Assembly: GCF_014202335.1 (NCBI RefSeq)
Contig: NZ_JACHGP010000001.1
Location: 47,804-111,803 of the forward strand
Reading direction: 5' to 3'
Source: Mycobacterium sp. AZCC_0083
GTDB taxonomy: Bacteria; Actinomycetota; Actinomycetes; Mycobacteriales; Mycobacteriaceae
DNA length: 64,000 nucleotides
A program made the position numbers and the translations under genes. The notes beneath the pieces are model-generated. The model worked only from the letters and a program-made list of their open reading frames with translations, searched no databases and had not been told where the DNA came from. Below are positions 8,417 through 16,071 of this stretch, in pieces. Each line of letters opens with the position of its first letter. Position 1 is the stretch's first letter.

Positions 8417-9277
8417 CTAGCCCGCCTGCGCGCGGCCGAAGTACAACTCCTGGGTGGCGATGCAGACCAGCTGGCCCGCGCGGTTGTGCATGGTGGCGCT
8501 CGCCAGTCCGCGGCCGTGGGCTCCGCTTGGCGACACCTGATCCGAGAGCACCCAGTCCGACAGGTCGACCGGCCGGTGAAACCACAGGGCATGGTCGATC
8601 AGCGCGTTGAAGGTCGTCACCGGCGTGGCCCGCCGCATGGCGATCGCCGTCTCCAGCATCGTGGTGCCCGTCAGATAAGTCAGCAGACAACTGTGCAACG
8701 CCCCGTCGTCGGGCACGGGTTCGGTTGGCCGCCACCACATCCGGATTCGCGGCGACGGCTCGGGCAGCTCAACGGCCAGCCGGGGCGGCGGGTCGACGTA
8801 GCACAGCTCGAACGGCTGCGGCCGGACCCAGTGGCCGTGAAGCTCGTCGGCGTATGCCGCGAGTTGGTCCTGCACGGGTGGCAACGACTCCGGTTGGGGC
8901 ACATCGGCCATCGGCGTCTGGTGATCGAGGCCGTCGACGGGGGTGCTGAACGACGCCAGCGCCTCGAGCAGCACCTCGCCGTCCTGTCGGGCGGTGACCT
9001 GTCGGGTGGACAGCGTGCCGCCGTCGCGGGCCCGAGCGACGTGGAAGTCCACGGGACGCCGGGCGTCGCCTGCCCGCAGGTAGTACACGTGCACGCTGTG
9101 CGGTGTCCGCCCCGGCGCGGTGCGGCTCGCCGCCATCAGGGCCTGACCCGCGAGGTGGCCGCCGACGATGTGGTGCGCCGGGTTGTCCAGCTGGGTGGCC
9201 ACGAAGCAGTCGTCGTCGATCTGGTCGACGTGCAACGTGGCGATGACGTCGGCCAGCGACGGCGATCCGGAAGTCAC
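8417..9277 (-). CDS. TesB-like double-hotdog acyl-CoA thioesterase family protein
   Basis: 286-residue double-hotdog protein of the acyl-CoA thioesterase II family. Landmarks are GGHLAGQALMAA (first hotdog), DHALWFHRPVD and the C-terminal TQELYFG, which retains the active-site Gln region. In E. coli TesB the catalytic Asp lies in the YASD stretch; here the corresponding segment is TYLTGTTML, so that Asp appears to be Gly. The second TesB of the window (57788-58696) keeps SSD at this place. It may be a divergent enzyme or a non-catalytic acyl-CoA binder. It ends 3 nt from the converging mannosyltransferase gene. Confidence 0.8.
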   Translation of the reverse strand: MTSGSPSLADVIATLHVDQIDDDCFVATQLDNPAHHIVGGHLAGQALMAASRTAPGRTPHSVHVYYLRAGDARRPVDFHVARARDGGTLSTRQVTARQDGEVLLEALASFSTPVDGLDHQTPMADVPQPESLPPVQDQLAAYADELHGHWVRPQPFELCYVDPPPRLAVELPEPSPRIRMWWRPTEPVPDDGALHSCLLTYLTGTTMLETAIAMRRATPVTTFNALIDHALWFHRPVDLSDWVLSDQVSPSGAHGRGLASATMHNRAGQLVCIATQELYFGRAQAG

Positions 9278-9337
9278 CCGGGCATCATGCCGCAGCGTTT
9301 TCGCACCCGGTGGTTAGGTCGTCTAAACTGGGCTGCC

Positions 9338-9832
9338 ATGAGGTCCACGAAGGCAACGAAGGCAAGGGCGGTGGCTGCCGCGCTGACCGTCGCCGGCTTC
9401 TGGGCAGCCGGAGCCGCCCACGCCGATCCGGCTCCCGCGCCCGGACCCGCGCCTGGACCCGCAGCGAAGACCATGATCGACGCCAACGGCACGTTCAAGG
9501 TGGGCACCGACATCGCACCGGGCACCTACACCTCGGCCGGACCGGTCACGGATGCTGTCTGCTCCTGGAAGCGGTCCAACGGCGATGGCGTCGTCGACAA
9601 CGCGATGACCAAGAAACCGCAGGTCGTGCAGATCGACCCGACCGACACCACCTTCACCACGAGGGATTGCCAACCGTGGCAGCTCACCGACTGCTCGCAG
9701 GGTTGTGAGCAGCCAACCACGTCTCCCGGCGCCCTCCTCGGTCAGCTCGGGACCTTCCTTGCGCCGCGTTTGGCTGGTCCTCCGCCCGCCGGCCCGCCAC
9801 CGCCAAGTGCAGCGCCAAGCCCAAGCGGGTAG
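9338..9832 (+). CDS. Exported small protein of unknown function
   Basis: 164 residues with a Sec-type signal peptide (KATKAR, hydrophobic core, AAHADP; cleavage probably after AHA near residue 27). After a Pro/Ala spacer comes a compact domain with the pattern VGTDIAPGTYTSAG...CSWKR, a recurrent actinobacterial secreted motif of unknown function, with Cys residues in CSWKR, TRDCQPW and DCSQGCEQ that could form disulfides. The C-terminus is a proline-rich tail, perhaps wall-associated. ATG chosen as the first Met before the signal peptide. Divergent from the TesB-like gene (60-nt shared promoter region) and convergent with the methyltransferase gene. Confidence 0.75.
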   Translation: MRSTKATKARAVAAALTVAGFWAAGAAHADPAPAPGPAPGPAAKTMIDANGTFKVGTDIAPGTYTSAGPVTDAVCSWKRSNGDGVVDNAMTKKPQVVQIDPTDTTFTTRDCQPWQLTDCSQGCEQPTTSPGALLGQLGTFLAPRLAGPPPAGPPPPSAAPSPSG

Positions 9833-9836
9833 TCGG

Positions 9837-10895
9837 CTACCAGGTCGGTTTCTGGTACACCAGCCAGCGCATGTCGACGGGGCATTCCTCACGAGGCAGA
9901 TCGAAGACGTCGAGGCCGCTGACCCAGTCGGCGTACCAGCTCGTCGGCGGCCACGCGCCCTGGGGCAGGTGAGCGTGCTCGTACTCGTAGACGGAATCGT
10001 CGGCGATCAGGCGTAGAGGCAATCCGGCTGCCGCAGCCGCCAGCTCATCTTGTGTGAAGATGCTCGTGTAGCACTGCTGTCCGAGTTCACGGGCCCCGGA
10101 ATCGGGTAGATAGCCGGGGCGCGCCAGGAAGGCGTTGAACACCAAACGACCGCCTGCGGCCAGGCACTGGGTGGCGAGTTCGAAGATGCCGCGGAGCTGC
10201 TCGGAGTTCCGGAAGTCGGACACCACCTCGGAGAGCAGGATCAGCCGATAGTCGCGGCGCAGATCGTCGATGGTGGTGAAGACGTCACGCTGGATCACGC
10301 GCACGTCGAGCCCGTCGCGTTCGGCATCGGCGCGGATCATGTCGGCGAACTTCGGTGTCAGCTCCACCACGTCGACAGGGTGGCCGCGCCGGGCAAGGGC
10401 CAGGGCATTGCGCCCGGTTCCTCCGCCGATGTCGAGCACCCGATGCGTCGTGGGATCGGCTGCCTCGTTCGCCAACGCCCACACCCTGGCGTCTGGTTCG
10501 GTTCCGAACAGCGGTGGCTGACGCGAGCCGATCCAGTTCTCGTAGGCACCCTCGACCTTCAGCCATTCGGCTTTGACGTGGTAGTTGAGGACGGTGCCGA
10601 TGGGAGCGTTGTACGAGAGGACGATGGTCGAACGCGGGGAGGCCGCGTACGCCTCGGCCAACTGGCCTTCCAGCACCGACCTGACATGAGCGAGCTGCTC
10701 GGTGGTGAAGCGTCGGCCCACGTCCGCAAAGATGTTCTCGCACATGGTCACGTACTCGTCGATCATGCCCGGCGCAGCGGGCAAGGTGATCTGCCCGGTG
10801 ACCACCGATCGGCGATGCAACCGCCGGGTCAGGGATTCGCGCAACCGCGTCTGATCAACGGATCTGACGGGCATCGGTCCGGGTTCGGTCGTCAC
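9837..10895 (-). CDS. Class I SAM-dependent methyltransferase
   Basis: About 352 residues. The Rossmann methyltransferase core sits in the middle: motif I VLDIGGGTGRNALALAR, followed by VDVVELTPKF (ribose-binding acidic residue) and RLILLSEVVSDF. An N-terminal helical extension of about 130 residues precedes it and an aromatic-rich C-terminus follows, so it is not a simple ubiquinone-type enzyme. The substrate cannot be inferred. I prefer GTG 10895 because upstream codons in the open frame (to 10946) are Cys/His/Arg-rich and look non-coding; the ATG at 10874 is another option. Divergent from the F420-type oxidoreductase. Confidence 0.78.
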   Translation of the reverse strand: MTTEPGPMPVRSVDQTRLRESLTRRLHRRSVVTGQITLPAAPGMIDEYVTMCENIFADVGRRFTTEQLAHVRSVLEGQLAEAYAASPRSTIVLSYNAPIGTVLNYHVKAEWLKVEGAYENWIGSRQPPLFGTEPDARVWALANEAADPTTHRVLDIGGGTGRNALALARRGHPVDVVELTPKFADMIRADAERDGLDVRVIQRDVFTTIDDLRRDYRLILLSEVVSDFRNSEQLRGIFELATQCLAAGGRLVFNAFLARPGYLPDSGARELGQQCYTSIFTQDELAAAAAGLPLRLIADDSVYEYEHAHLPQGAWPPTSWYADWVSGLDVFDLPREECPVDMRWLVYQKPTW

Positions 10896-10992
10896 CCTGC
10901 AACGGTAGGCAACGTGGTGGCTCCTCGTGCAGGAACCCTCGTGCAAAGAACACCCTGCCCACGTGTTTTCGTCTCCTGCCAGGGTGCATCCC

Positions 10993-10998
10993 TACACT
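10993..10998 (+). promoter_or_regulatory. TANNNT -10 box of leaderless LLM oxidoreductase gene
   Basis: TACACT ends 6 nt before the GTG at 11005, the spacing expected when transcription starts at the first base of the start codon. It decides the start in favour of GTG 11005 over upstream in-frame codons. Confidence 0.65.
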
Positions 10999-11004
10999 GG
11001 CGGC

Positions 11005-11904
11005 GTGCGATTCTCCGTATGGGCCTCTCACGCCCAGCCCTGGAACGATGTCCTCGAATTGACGCGGTACGCCGACGAGGACTTCTGGCACACCGCCTAC
11101 ATCGCCGACCACTTCATGGCGAACGGCGACGGTCCGCACGACGCGCTGGAGGGAACCGCGGCACTTGCCGCGTTGGCCGGCGCCACGTCCCGGATCCGGC
11201 TGGCCAACCTGGTCCTTTCGATGACCTACCGTCATCCCGCAGTACTGGCCAACTGGGCGTCCACCGTCGATCACGTCAGCGCGGGCCGGCTCACTCTGGG
11301 AATCGGCGCGGGCTGGCAGATCAACGAGCACGAGCAGTACGGCTTGGAGCTCGGGCCGCCGCGGGAGCGGGTCGACCGCTTCGCCGAGGGGCTCGCGGTG
11401 ATCACGGGGCTGCTCAGCGCGCCGACGACGACCTTCGATGGGAAGTACTACCAGCTGACCGACGCCGTGTGCGAGCCGAAGCCCGTGCAGTCCCCCCTGC
11501 CGCTGTTGGTCGGCGCCTCCGGTCCACGGATGCTGCGGCTGGTGGCGCGCTACGCGCAGCAGTGGAATCACTGGTCGGCGCCTGTCGAATTCGGCAAGAC
11601 GTCGGTCCTCCTCGATGCCGCATGCGAGAAGGAGGGGCGCGATCCTGCCACGGTGTGGCGTTCGACGCAGGCCGTCGTCATCGTCACCGATTCGCCCGAG
11701 GCCGAGTCGAAGGCGAAGTCGATTGCCGAGAGTTCGCCCCAGCCAACGGTGTACGGACCACCAGCGCGCATCGCCGAGGCCGCCGCGGTGTGGCGCGACG
11801 AGGGGGTGGACGAGGTCATCGTTCCTGACTTCGGCCTCGCCAAGGGCTCTGCGCGCCTCGACTCCTATCGCGCGCTGGCCGAGGCGTTCGCGCCCTTGAC
11901 CTGA
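11005..11904 (+). CDS. LLM-class F420-dependent oxidoreductase
   Basis: 299-residue TIM-barrel luciferase-like monooxygenase of the actinobacterial class that uses reduced F420 (or FMN). Characteristic segments are YIADHFM near the N-terminus, IRLANLVLSMTYRHPAVLAN, the GRLTLGIGAGW glycine-rich turn and LPLLVGASGPRML. F420 use is inferred from family and genus; no residue in view proves cofactor choice. The substrate is unknown. Start GTG 11005 is supported by a -10 box 6 nt upstream, so the transcript is likely leaderless. It converges on the glycine-rich protein gene across a strong hairpin. Confidence 0.85.
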   Translation: MRFSVWASHAQPWNDVLELTRYADEDFWHTAYIADHFMANGDGPHDALEGTAALAALAGATSRIRLANLVLSMTYRHPAVLANWASTVDHVSAGRLTLGIGAGWQINEHEQYGLELGPPRERVDRFAEGLAVITGLLSAPTTTFDGKYYQLTDAVCEPKPVQSPLPLLVGASGPRMLRLVARYAQQWNHWSAPVEFGKTSVLLDAACEKEGRDPATVWRSTQAVVIVTDSPEAESKAKSIAESSPQPTVYGPPARIAEAAAVWRDEGVDEVIVPDFGLAKGSARLDSYRALAEAFAPLT

Positions 11905-11979
11905 GCGGGATCGGTACGGCGCATTGTCGACCATGAAAGAGGTTCCCAGGCACCAGTTTTGAATCGTGACGGAAAGCAG

Positions 11980-12017
11980 AGGTCCCGGGAGCGTCGTTGT
12001 CGACGTTCCCGGGACCT
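11980..12017. terminator. Strong hairpin between convergent genes
   Basis: Seventeen-base arms AGGTCCCGGGAGCGTCG (11980-11996) and its complement (12001-12017) with one G-T wobble and a TTGT loop. It lies between the oxidoreductase gene ending at 11904 and the glycine-rich gene ending at 12031, so it can serve both strands. No long T tract follows, as is usual in mycobacteria. Confidence 0.8.
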
Positions 12018-12030
12018 CCGTTCGCAGCTG

Positions 12031-13599
12031 CTAGGGGGCGCCGCCGCCTGCGCCGCCGCTGCCTGCGGTACCGCCTCCGCCGCCGCTGGCGCCGGACGCT
12101 CCGCCGCCGGCGTCGCCTTTCTTGCCTGCATCGCCGGCCGTGCCCGCACCGCTGGTGCCGCCCTTACCGCCGGTGCCGCCGGTACCACCCTGGCCGCCGG
12201 CACCGTCGGCACCGCTCTTCTCCGGTGTCGGGCTGATGCCTCCGGTTCCGCCCGTGCCGCCGGTGCCACCCTTGCCCGCGTCACCGCCACTACCGCCTGC
12301 ACCGACCGTGCCACTTCCCGAGCCGCCCGTACCCGCTGCGCCACCGTTACCGCCGCTGCCGCCAGGGCCGCCGGTTCCACCGAACGCACCGCTGCCGCCG
12401 GCACCACCGACCCCGTTGTCGACGTTGCTGCCGTCGCCATCGGAGTCATCGCCATCCTCGCTGCCCTGGCCACCCGCGCCGCCGCCGCCGCCATTGCCGC
12501 CGACCGCGCCGGTGCCGCCGGTGCCGCCCTTGCCGCCAGTTCCGCCGTTGCCGCCGGTGCCGCTGAGGAAGCCGCCGTTGCCGCCTGCACCGCCGTTGCC
12601 GCCTGCCGTACCGCCGTCACCGCCCACACCGGTAGCGCCGTTGCCGCCTAGGCCGCCGTCGTAGCCGTCGGCCGCGGGCACCTCGCTCAGGTCGTCTCCG
12701 CCCTGACCGCCGTTGCCGCCGTTGCCGCCTCCGGCAAGGGCATTGCCCCCGGCGCCCCCGTTGCTGGCACCGTCGATGTCCGTTCCCGCGAAGCCGGGTC
12801 CGCCGTCACCGGCGCTGCCGCCGCCGGGACCGCCGTTACCGCCGACACCACCGGGGACCGCGGAACTGGTGCCCTGCGCTCCTTGGCCGCCGTTTTGGAA
12901 GCCGGCGCCGTTGATCCCGTTGCCGGTGGTGGGATCGGTTCCTGCGGTGTCACCGGTGGTGGGGTTCTGGCCCGGATTGCCCGCACCACCAAGTCCGCCG
13001 TTGCCGCCGCTTCCGCCGTTGCCGATGAACGTCGCGCCGTTGCCGCCGCTACCACCATCACCGCCCGCATGGGTGGCATCACCATTGGCACCGGTGCCGC
13101 CACTGCCGCCATGTCCGATGAAGAAACCCGCGTTGCCGCCGTTGCCGCCGGCGGTCCCCGCCGTAGTGGGGCTGTAACCAGCGCCACCGCTACCAATCAG
13201 CAACCCACCGTTGCTGCCGTTGGGATTGAAGACCGTACCGTCAGCACCGTTGCCGATGAAGATGTTGAGGATCGGAATGCCACCGGCTAGATCAAGAAAT
13301 GGATCCGCAGCATCGAACGCGGACCCGAAACTCGGTACGAGCGAAGCACTCTGGAGGCCAAGACCGATCACGAACGGCGCGCTCTCGGGCTCTGCATTGC
13401 AGCCACCGACCGGTGGGGCACCGACGGCACACCCAAATAACCCCCCCAACGGCGAGGCGTGCACCTCACCCGGATTGGCCAGCAACGCCGCGCCAGGCGC
13501 AGCCAGCACCATCCCCGCCCCACCGACAGCCGCCGCCGTCGCCAAGAAATGTGCCCCTCGTTTCTGCGCCTTACCTCGACAGATGCTGCGATTAGACAT
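12031..13599 (-). CDS. PGRS-like glycine-rich exported protein without a PE domain
   Basis: 522 residues. The N-terminus (basic MSNRSICRGKAQKRG, then a hydrophobic Ala/Gly core to about residue 45, ending EVHASP) resembles a Sec signal peptide rather than the helical PE domain. A short segment with two Cys (FGCAVG, GGCNAE) and NIFIGNGADGTVFNPNG follows, close to the linker style of PE_PGRS proteins. From about residue 115 to the end it is GGxGG/GGN repeats (GGNGG, GGTGG, IGNGGSGG) with one acidic insert, EDGDDSDGDGS. GGxGxD/N-type repeats can bind calcium in PE_PGRS proteins. Start ATG 13599 has AAGGGGG upstream. Surface or wall location is inferred. Confidence 0.75.
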   Translation of the reverse strand: MSNRSICRGKAQKRGAHFLATAAAVGGAGMVLAAPGAALLANPGEVHASPLGGLFGCAVGAPPVGGCNAEPESAPFVIGLGLQSASLVPSFGSAFDAADPFLDLAGGIPILNIFIGNGADGTVFNPNGSNGGLLIGSGGAGYSPTTAGTAGGNGGNAGFFIGHGGSGGTGANGDATHAGGDGGSGGNGATFIGNGGSGGNGGLGGAGNPGQNPTTGDTAGTDPTTGNGINGAGFQNGGQGAQGTSSAVPGGVGGNGGPGGGSAGDGGPGFAGTDIDGASNGGAGGNALAGGGNGGNGGQGGDDLSEVPAADGYDGGLGGNGATGVGGDGGTAGGNGGAGGNGGFLSGTGGNGGTGGKGGTGGTGAVGGNGGGGGAGGQGSEDGDDSDGDGSNVDNGVGGAGGSGAFGGTGGPGGSGGNGGAAGTGGSGSGTVGAGGSGGDAGKGGTGGTGGTGGISPTPEKSGADGAGGQGGTGGTGGKGGTSGAGTAGDAGKKGDAGGGASGASGGGGGTAGSGGAGGGAP

Positions 13600-13727
13600 T
13601 TTTAGCCCCCTTCGGAATCGAGAATTTGTGTGTTCGCTGGCAAATATAATAAGTTTGCTTACAAGACACTGAGTTATTCTCGAATCCGTCCGACGACTTC
13701 TCGTGCAAGTGATTGCAGTCTTAGCCC
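13600..13727. other. AT-rich upstream region of the PGRS-like gene
   Basis: Markedly AT-richer than the surrounding genome, with TATAAT/AATATAATAAG-like stretches near 13640-13660. It should contain the promoter of the glycine-rich gene. Low GC of this kind is the signature sought by the Lsr2 nucleoid silencer, but no exact site can be assigned by eye. Confidence 0.45.
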
Positions 13728-13970
13728 GTGACGAGGGTGCTGGCCACGATGGACACCTACTGGCAGGCGTTCGCACCGGACATCGGCCCGGCATCGGGAC
13801 AACCCGCCAGGTGGTGCGCCGAATGCCAGCCCATGAGGCGTGTGGTGAGCGTGACCGACCGGCTAATTGCAACCGAAGGGCGAACGAAGCGCGGTGCGGG
13901 CAAACCGCCGACACCCGTTGCAGTAAAACAGAATTCGATGAACTCGGGCGTACGATGGATGCATGAGTGA
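13728..13970 (+). CDS. Possible small protein with a CxxC motif
   Basis: An 80-codon GTG frame (alternative ATG at 13749) containing DTYWQAFAPDI and WCAECQPM, with a basic C-terminal half. It overlaps the next small gene by 8 nt, as in tightly packed operons, and all three frames to 14345 run the same way. I do not recognise a family. No clear ribosome site is visible and the next gene has its own -10 box, so this may be a chance frame or a degraded part of the mobile element. Confidence 0.3.
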   Translation: MTRVLATMDTYWQAFAPDIGPASGQPARWCAECQPMRRVVSVTDRLIATEGRTKRGAGKPPTPVAVKQNSMNSGVRWMHE

Positions 13971-14157
13971 AGGTCAAGAGTTGCCCCCGATCCCAGCCGA
14001 CTTCGAGCAGTTCACCCTCCGCACCGCCTGCGCGCTGGTCCGCGGGGGCTACCGCTGCCTCCGCGACGTGCAGGCGGCCAGTGACGCCGAACTCCTGGAG
14101 TTGCGAAACTTCGGGTATCGCAGCCTCGCCGAACTGCGGGCTGCGGGCCGCCGATGA
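13963..14157 (+). CDS. RpoA C-terminal-domain-like helix-hairpin-helix mini-protein
   Basis: 64 residues that resemble the C-terminal DNA-binding domain of RNA polymerase alpha: TLRTACALVRGGYRCLRDVQAASDAELLELRNFGYRSLAELRAAG. The RNFGxRSL signature corresponds to the alpha-CTD helix-hairpin-helix that binds UP-element DNA. There is no alpha N-terminal domain, so it cannot assemble polymerase; a stand-alone DNA-binding or polymerase-interfering role is inference. TACGAT at 13951-13956 lies 6 nt before the ATG, suggesting a leaderless mRNA. It overlaps the recombinase remnant by ATGA, which ties it to a mobile element. Confidence 0.7.
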   Translation: MSEGQELPPIPADFEQFTLRTACALVRGGYRCLRDVQAASDAELLELRNFGYRSLAELRAAGRR

Positions 14158-14345
14158 CCTCGACCACGTCGACCGCGGTCGGCCAGCTCCTCGGGTATGC
14201 CCGCGTCAGCACCGGCCACCAGTCGCTAGACCAACAGCCCGGCGCGCTGACCGGCGAAGGGATTGCAGCCGAACGCATTTACCGCGACAAACTCAGCGGC
14301 ACGTCCACAGAGCGTCAATCGCCGCTGATTAGATCGACTGATTAA
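14154..14345 (+). pseudogene. Truncated serine recombinase (resolvase) N-terminus
   Basis: 63 codons matching the start of resolvase/invertase proteins: LLGYARVSTGHQSLDQQ contains the catalytic-serine motif YxRVS, and IYRDKLSGTST matches the next conserved block. A full resolvase domain is about 130 residues plus a DNA-binding domain; here the frame diverges after STERQ and stops at 14345, 21 nt before the tRNA-Cys CCA. Most of the catalytic domain and the whole DNA-binding part are missing, so it is a remnant. ATGA overlap with the RpoA-CTD-like gene shows they were one operon. Confidence 0.8.
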
Positions 14346-14366
14346 CGATCCAATCAGAGGCGAAAG

Positions 14367-14440
14367 TGGAGCGAGTGACGGGAATCGAACCCGTGTAAAC
14401 GGCTTTGCAGGCCGGTGCCTAGCCATTCAGCCACACCCGC
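14367..14440 (-). tRNA. tRNA-Cys (GCA)
   Basis: The minus strand folds into a complete cloverleaf: acceptor GCGGGTG with CACTCGC, anticodon loop CTGCAAA giving GCA, T arm GGGTTCGATTCCC, discriminator T and an encoded CCA (14367-14369). Weak points are a G-U in the acceptor stem and a C-U mismatch at the first pair of the anticodon stem. Its 3' end faces the recombinase remnant, the usual geometry of an integration site. Confidence 0.93.
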
Positions 14441-14500
14441 GTTGCCCATGACATTGCCAGTGCGGCCCGCATCCGGCCAGGTTTTCACTCCACGTGATCG

Positions 14501-15241
14501 CTACTGCAGCGGAACTCCGGCGGCAACGCCGTCGCGTGGCCAGCCTTCCGGGGAGTCCTCCCAGCTCTCCTGCCTGCCGTACGGGGTGAGGTCCAGGAAC
14601 GGATAGCCGACCGCGGAATGGTCCAGCCCGCGGGAGTACGCCGAGTAGGTGTGGAACACCTCGTCGTCGCGCCGCAGGAAGACACTGGCACCGGGCATGT
14701 CGCCCTTGAGGTCGTCGTCGGTCCAGCCGTCGGCACGTAGTTCGTCGAGTGCCTTGTAGTTGTATTCGACGGGGGCGCGGGCCGGATCGAGCGTGGCGTG
14801 GAAGTCGTAGGTGAAGTCGCCGTCGCGCGACGAGTACCACGGAAACGTCCAGCCGTGCTCGTCGCGGTACCGGGCAATGCTGGCGTATGGCGCGCGGGAC
14901 ACGCACGCCAACGTGACTCCCCTGGCGTTGAGCAGCGTCCGGTCCCCTTCGGTGAACGTCAGATCCGCGGCAGCGGTGCAACTGGGACACCCGCGGTCGC
15001 CGTCGTCGATCCACATGAAGTGGTGCACGTAGAGCTGCGGCCTGCCTTCGAACAGGTCGAGCAGCCGCACCTCACCGTCGGGGCCGTCGAACACGTAGTC
15101 CTTCACCTTCACCATCGGCAACCTGCGGCGCTCGGCGTTGACGGCGTCACGCAGATGGGTGACCTCGCGCTCGCGGGCCAGCAGTCTGCGGCGTTCGACC
15201 AGCCAGTCCTCACGGGTGGCGACGTCCGGGAATGCGGTCAT
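14501..15241 (-). CDS. DUF899 thioredoxin-like protein
   Basis: 246-residue protein of the DUF899 family, thioredoxin-fold proteins of unknown reaction. Recognisable segments are YVFDGPDGEVRLLDLFEGR, the aromatic HHFMW stretch, the CPSC pair in RGCPSCTAAAD (the likely redox site), SRAPYASIARY and FHTYSAYSRGLD. A GAGGAG ribosome site lies 6 nt before ATG 15241. It is divergent from the MgtC-like gene; the 95-nt gap holds ACTGTTC/GAACAGT arms far apart, without clear meaning. Soluble and probably cytoplasmic. A peroxide or thiol role is a guess from fold only. Confidence 0.85.
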   Translation of the reverse strand: MTAFPDVATREDWLVERRRLLAREREVTHLRDAVNAERRRLPMVKVKDYVFDGPDGEVRLLDLFEGRPQLYVHHFMWIDDGDRGCPSCTAAADLTFTEGDRTLLNARGVTLACVSRAPYASIARYRDEHGWTFPWYSSRDGDFTYDFHATLDPARAPVEYNYKALDELRADGWTDDDLKGDMPGASVFLRRDDEVFHTYSAYSRGLDHSAVGYPFLDLTPYGRQESWEDSPEGWPRDGVAAGVPLQ

Positions 15242-15336
15242 GCGACTCTCCTCTCGAAAACTGTTCTCCCATGTGTTGACTCGCCGGACGCCGAACAGTC
15301 ATCGCACGACGCGATATTCGCGATAACTTCTTACCC

Positions 15337-16071
15337 ATGCATCAGTGGCTCGCCGATCCGGCGTTCTTCGGCGGCCCGGGTCAGGGCACCCGGCAGATCA
15401 TCGAGTTGTTCATCGCCTTCGGGCTGACCGCGCTCATCGGGATCGAGCGCGAGATCCAGGGCAAGAGCGCAGGCCTGCGCACCCAGACCATCGTCGGCAC
15501 GGCCTCGGCGTTGATCCTGTTGGTCAGCAAGTACGGGTTCGCCGACGTTTTGGTGCCGGGCCTGGTGATCGTCGACCCGTCCCGCGTCGCCGCCCAGATC
15601 GTCACGGGCATCGGCTTTCTCGGCGCAGGCATCATCATCTTCCGCCGCGGCTCGGTGCACGGCCTGACGACGGCGGCGTCGGTCTGGGAGTCGGCGGCGA
15701 TCGGCATGGCCGCCGGGTCGGGACTGGTACTGCTCGCGTGCACGGTCACCGCGATGCACTTCCTCATCGTCCTTGGCTTCATGCCGATCGCCCGACGCCT
15801 GGCGTCCAGGCTGAGCGGTTCGGTCCGATTGCACGTCACCTACGCCGAGGGGCGCGGCGTGATGACCGCGCTGCTGCAGGCGTGCGAGCGTCGGCAGTGG
15901 ATCCTCGCCGAGCTGGCCGCAGATCCGCCGGGCGAGCCGCTCGGCGCCGAGCCAGATCAGTCGGGTGTGCTGCTCACCTTGTCGGGCAGGGCGATTCTCA
16001 ATGCACCCGCCGTACTTGCTGCGATCGACGGCATCACCTCGATCCGTCAACTCGACGAAGATCCCGACTGA
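15337..16071 (+). CDS. MgtC/SapB-family membrane protein
   Basis: 244 residues with about five transmembrane helices followed by a soluble C-terminal ACT-like domain (from about residue 160), the architecture of MgtC. Signature blocks GLTALIGIEREIQGKSAGLRT and GIGFLGAGIIIFRRG, with HGLTTAASVW after the second, are intact. MgtC proteins aid survival at low magnesium and in macrophages by modulating membrane ATPases rather than transporting Mg2+. The M. tuberculosis mgtC (Rv1811) lies elsewhere, so this copy is an insertion in the backbone. It ends directly against the stop of the converging efflux gene. No Mg2+ riboswitch was recognised upstream. Confidence 0.88.
   Translation: MHQWLADPAFFGGPGQGTRQIIELFIAFGLTALIGIEREIQGKSAGLRTQTIVGTASALILLVSKYGFADVLVPGLVIVDPSRVAAQIVTGIGFLGAGIIIFRRGSVHGLTTAASVWESAAIGMAAGSGLVLLACTVTAMHFLIVLGFMPIARRLASRLSGSVRLHVTYAEGRGVMTALLQACERRQWILAELAADPPGEPLGAEPDQSGVLLTLSGRAILNAPAVLAAIDGITSIRQLDEDPD

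Noticed and set aside
12122..12664. Proline-rich plus-strand frames opposite the PGRS-like gene
   Set aside because: Pro/Ala runs are the complement of Gly/Ala repeat codons; the minus strand has signal peptide, ribosome site and repeat logic.
12031..13599. The glycine repeats considered as a CRISPR-like or satellite DNA repeat
   Set aside because: The periodicity is at codon level with no constant repeat/spacer unit; it encodes a PGRS-like protein. No CRISPR array was seen anywhere.
14200..14345. An intact site-specific recombinase
   Set aside because: The frame ends about 57 residues after the start of homology, without the rest of the catalytic core or DNA-binding domain.
15242..15336. 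ACTGTTC/GAACAGT inverted arms between the DUF899 and MgtC genes as an SOS box
   Set aside because: The arms are about 29 nt apart, far from the 4-nt spacing of a mycobacterial LexA site.
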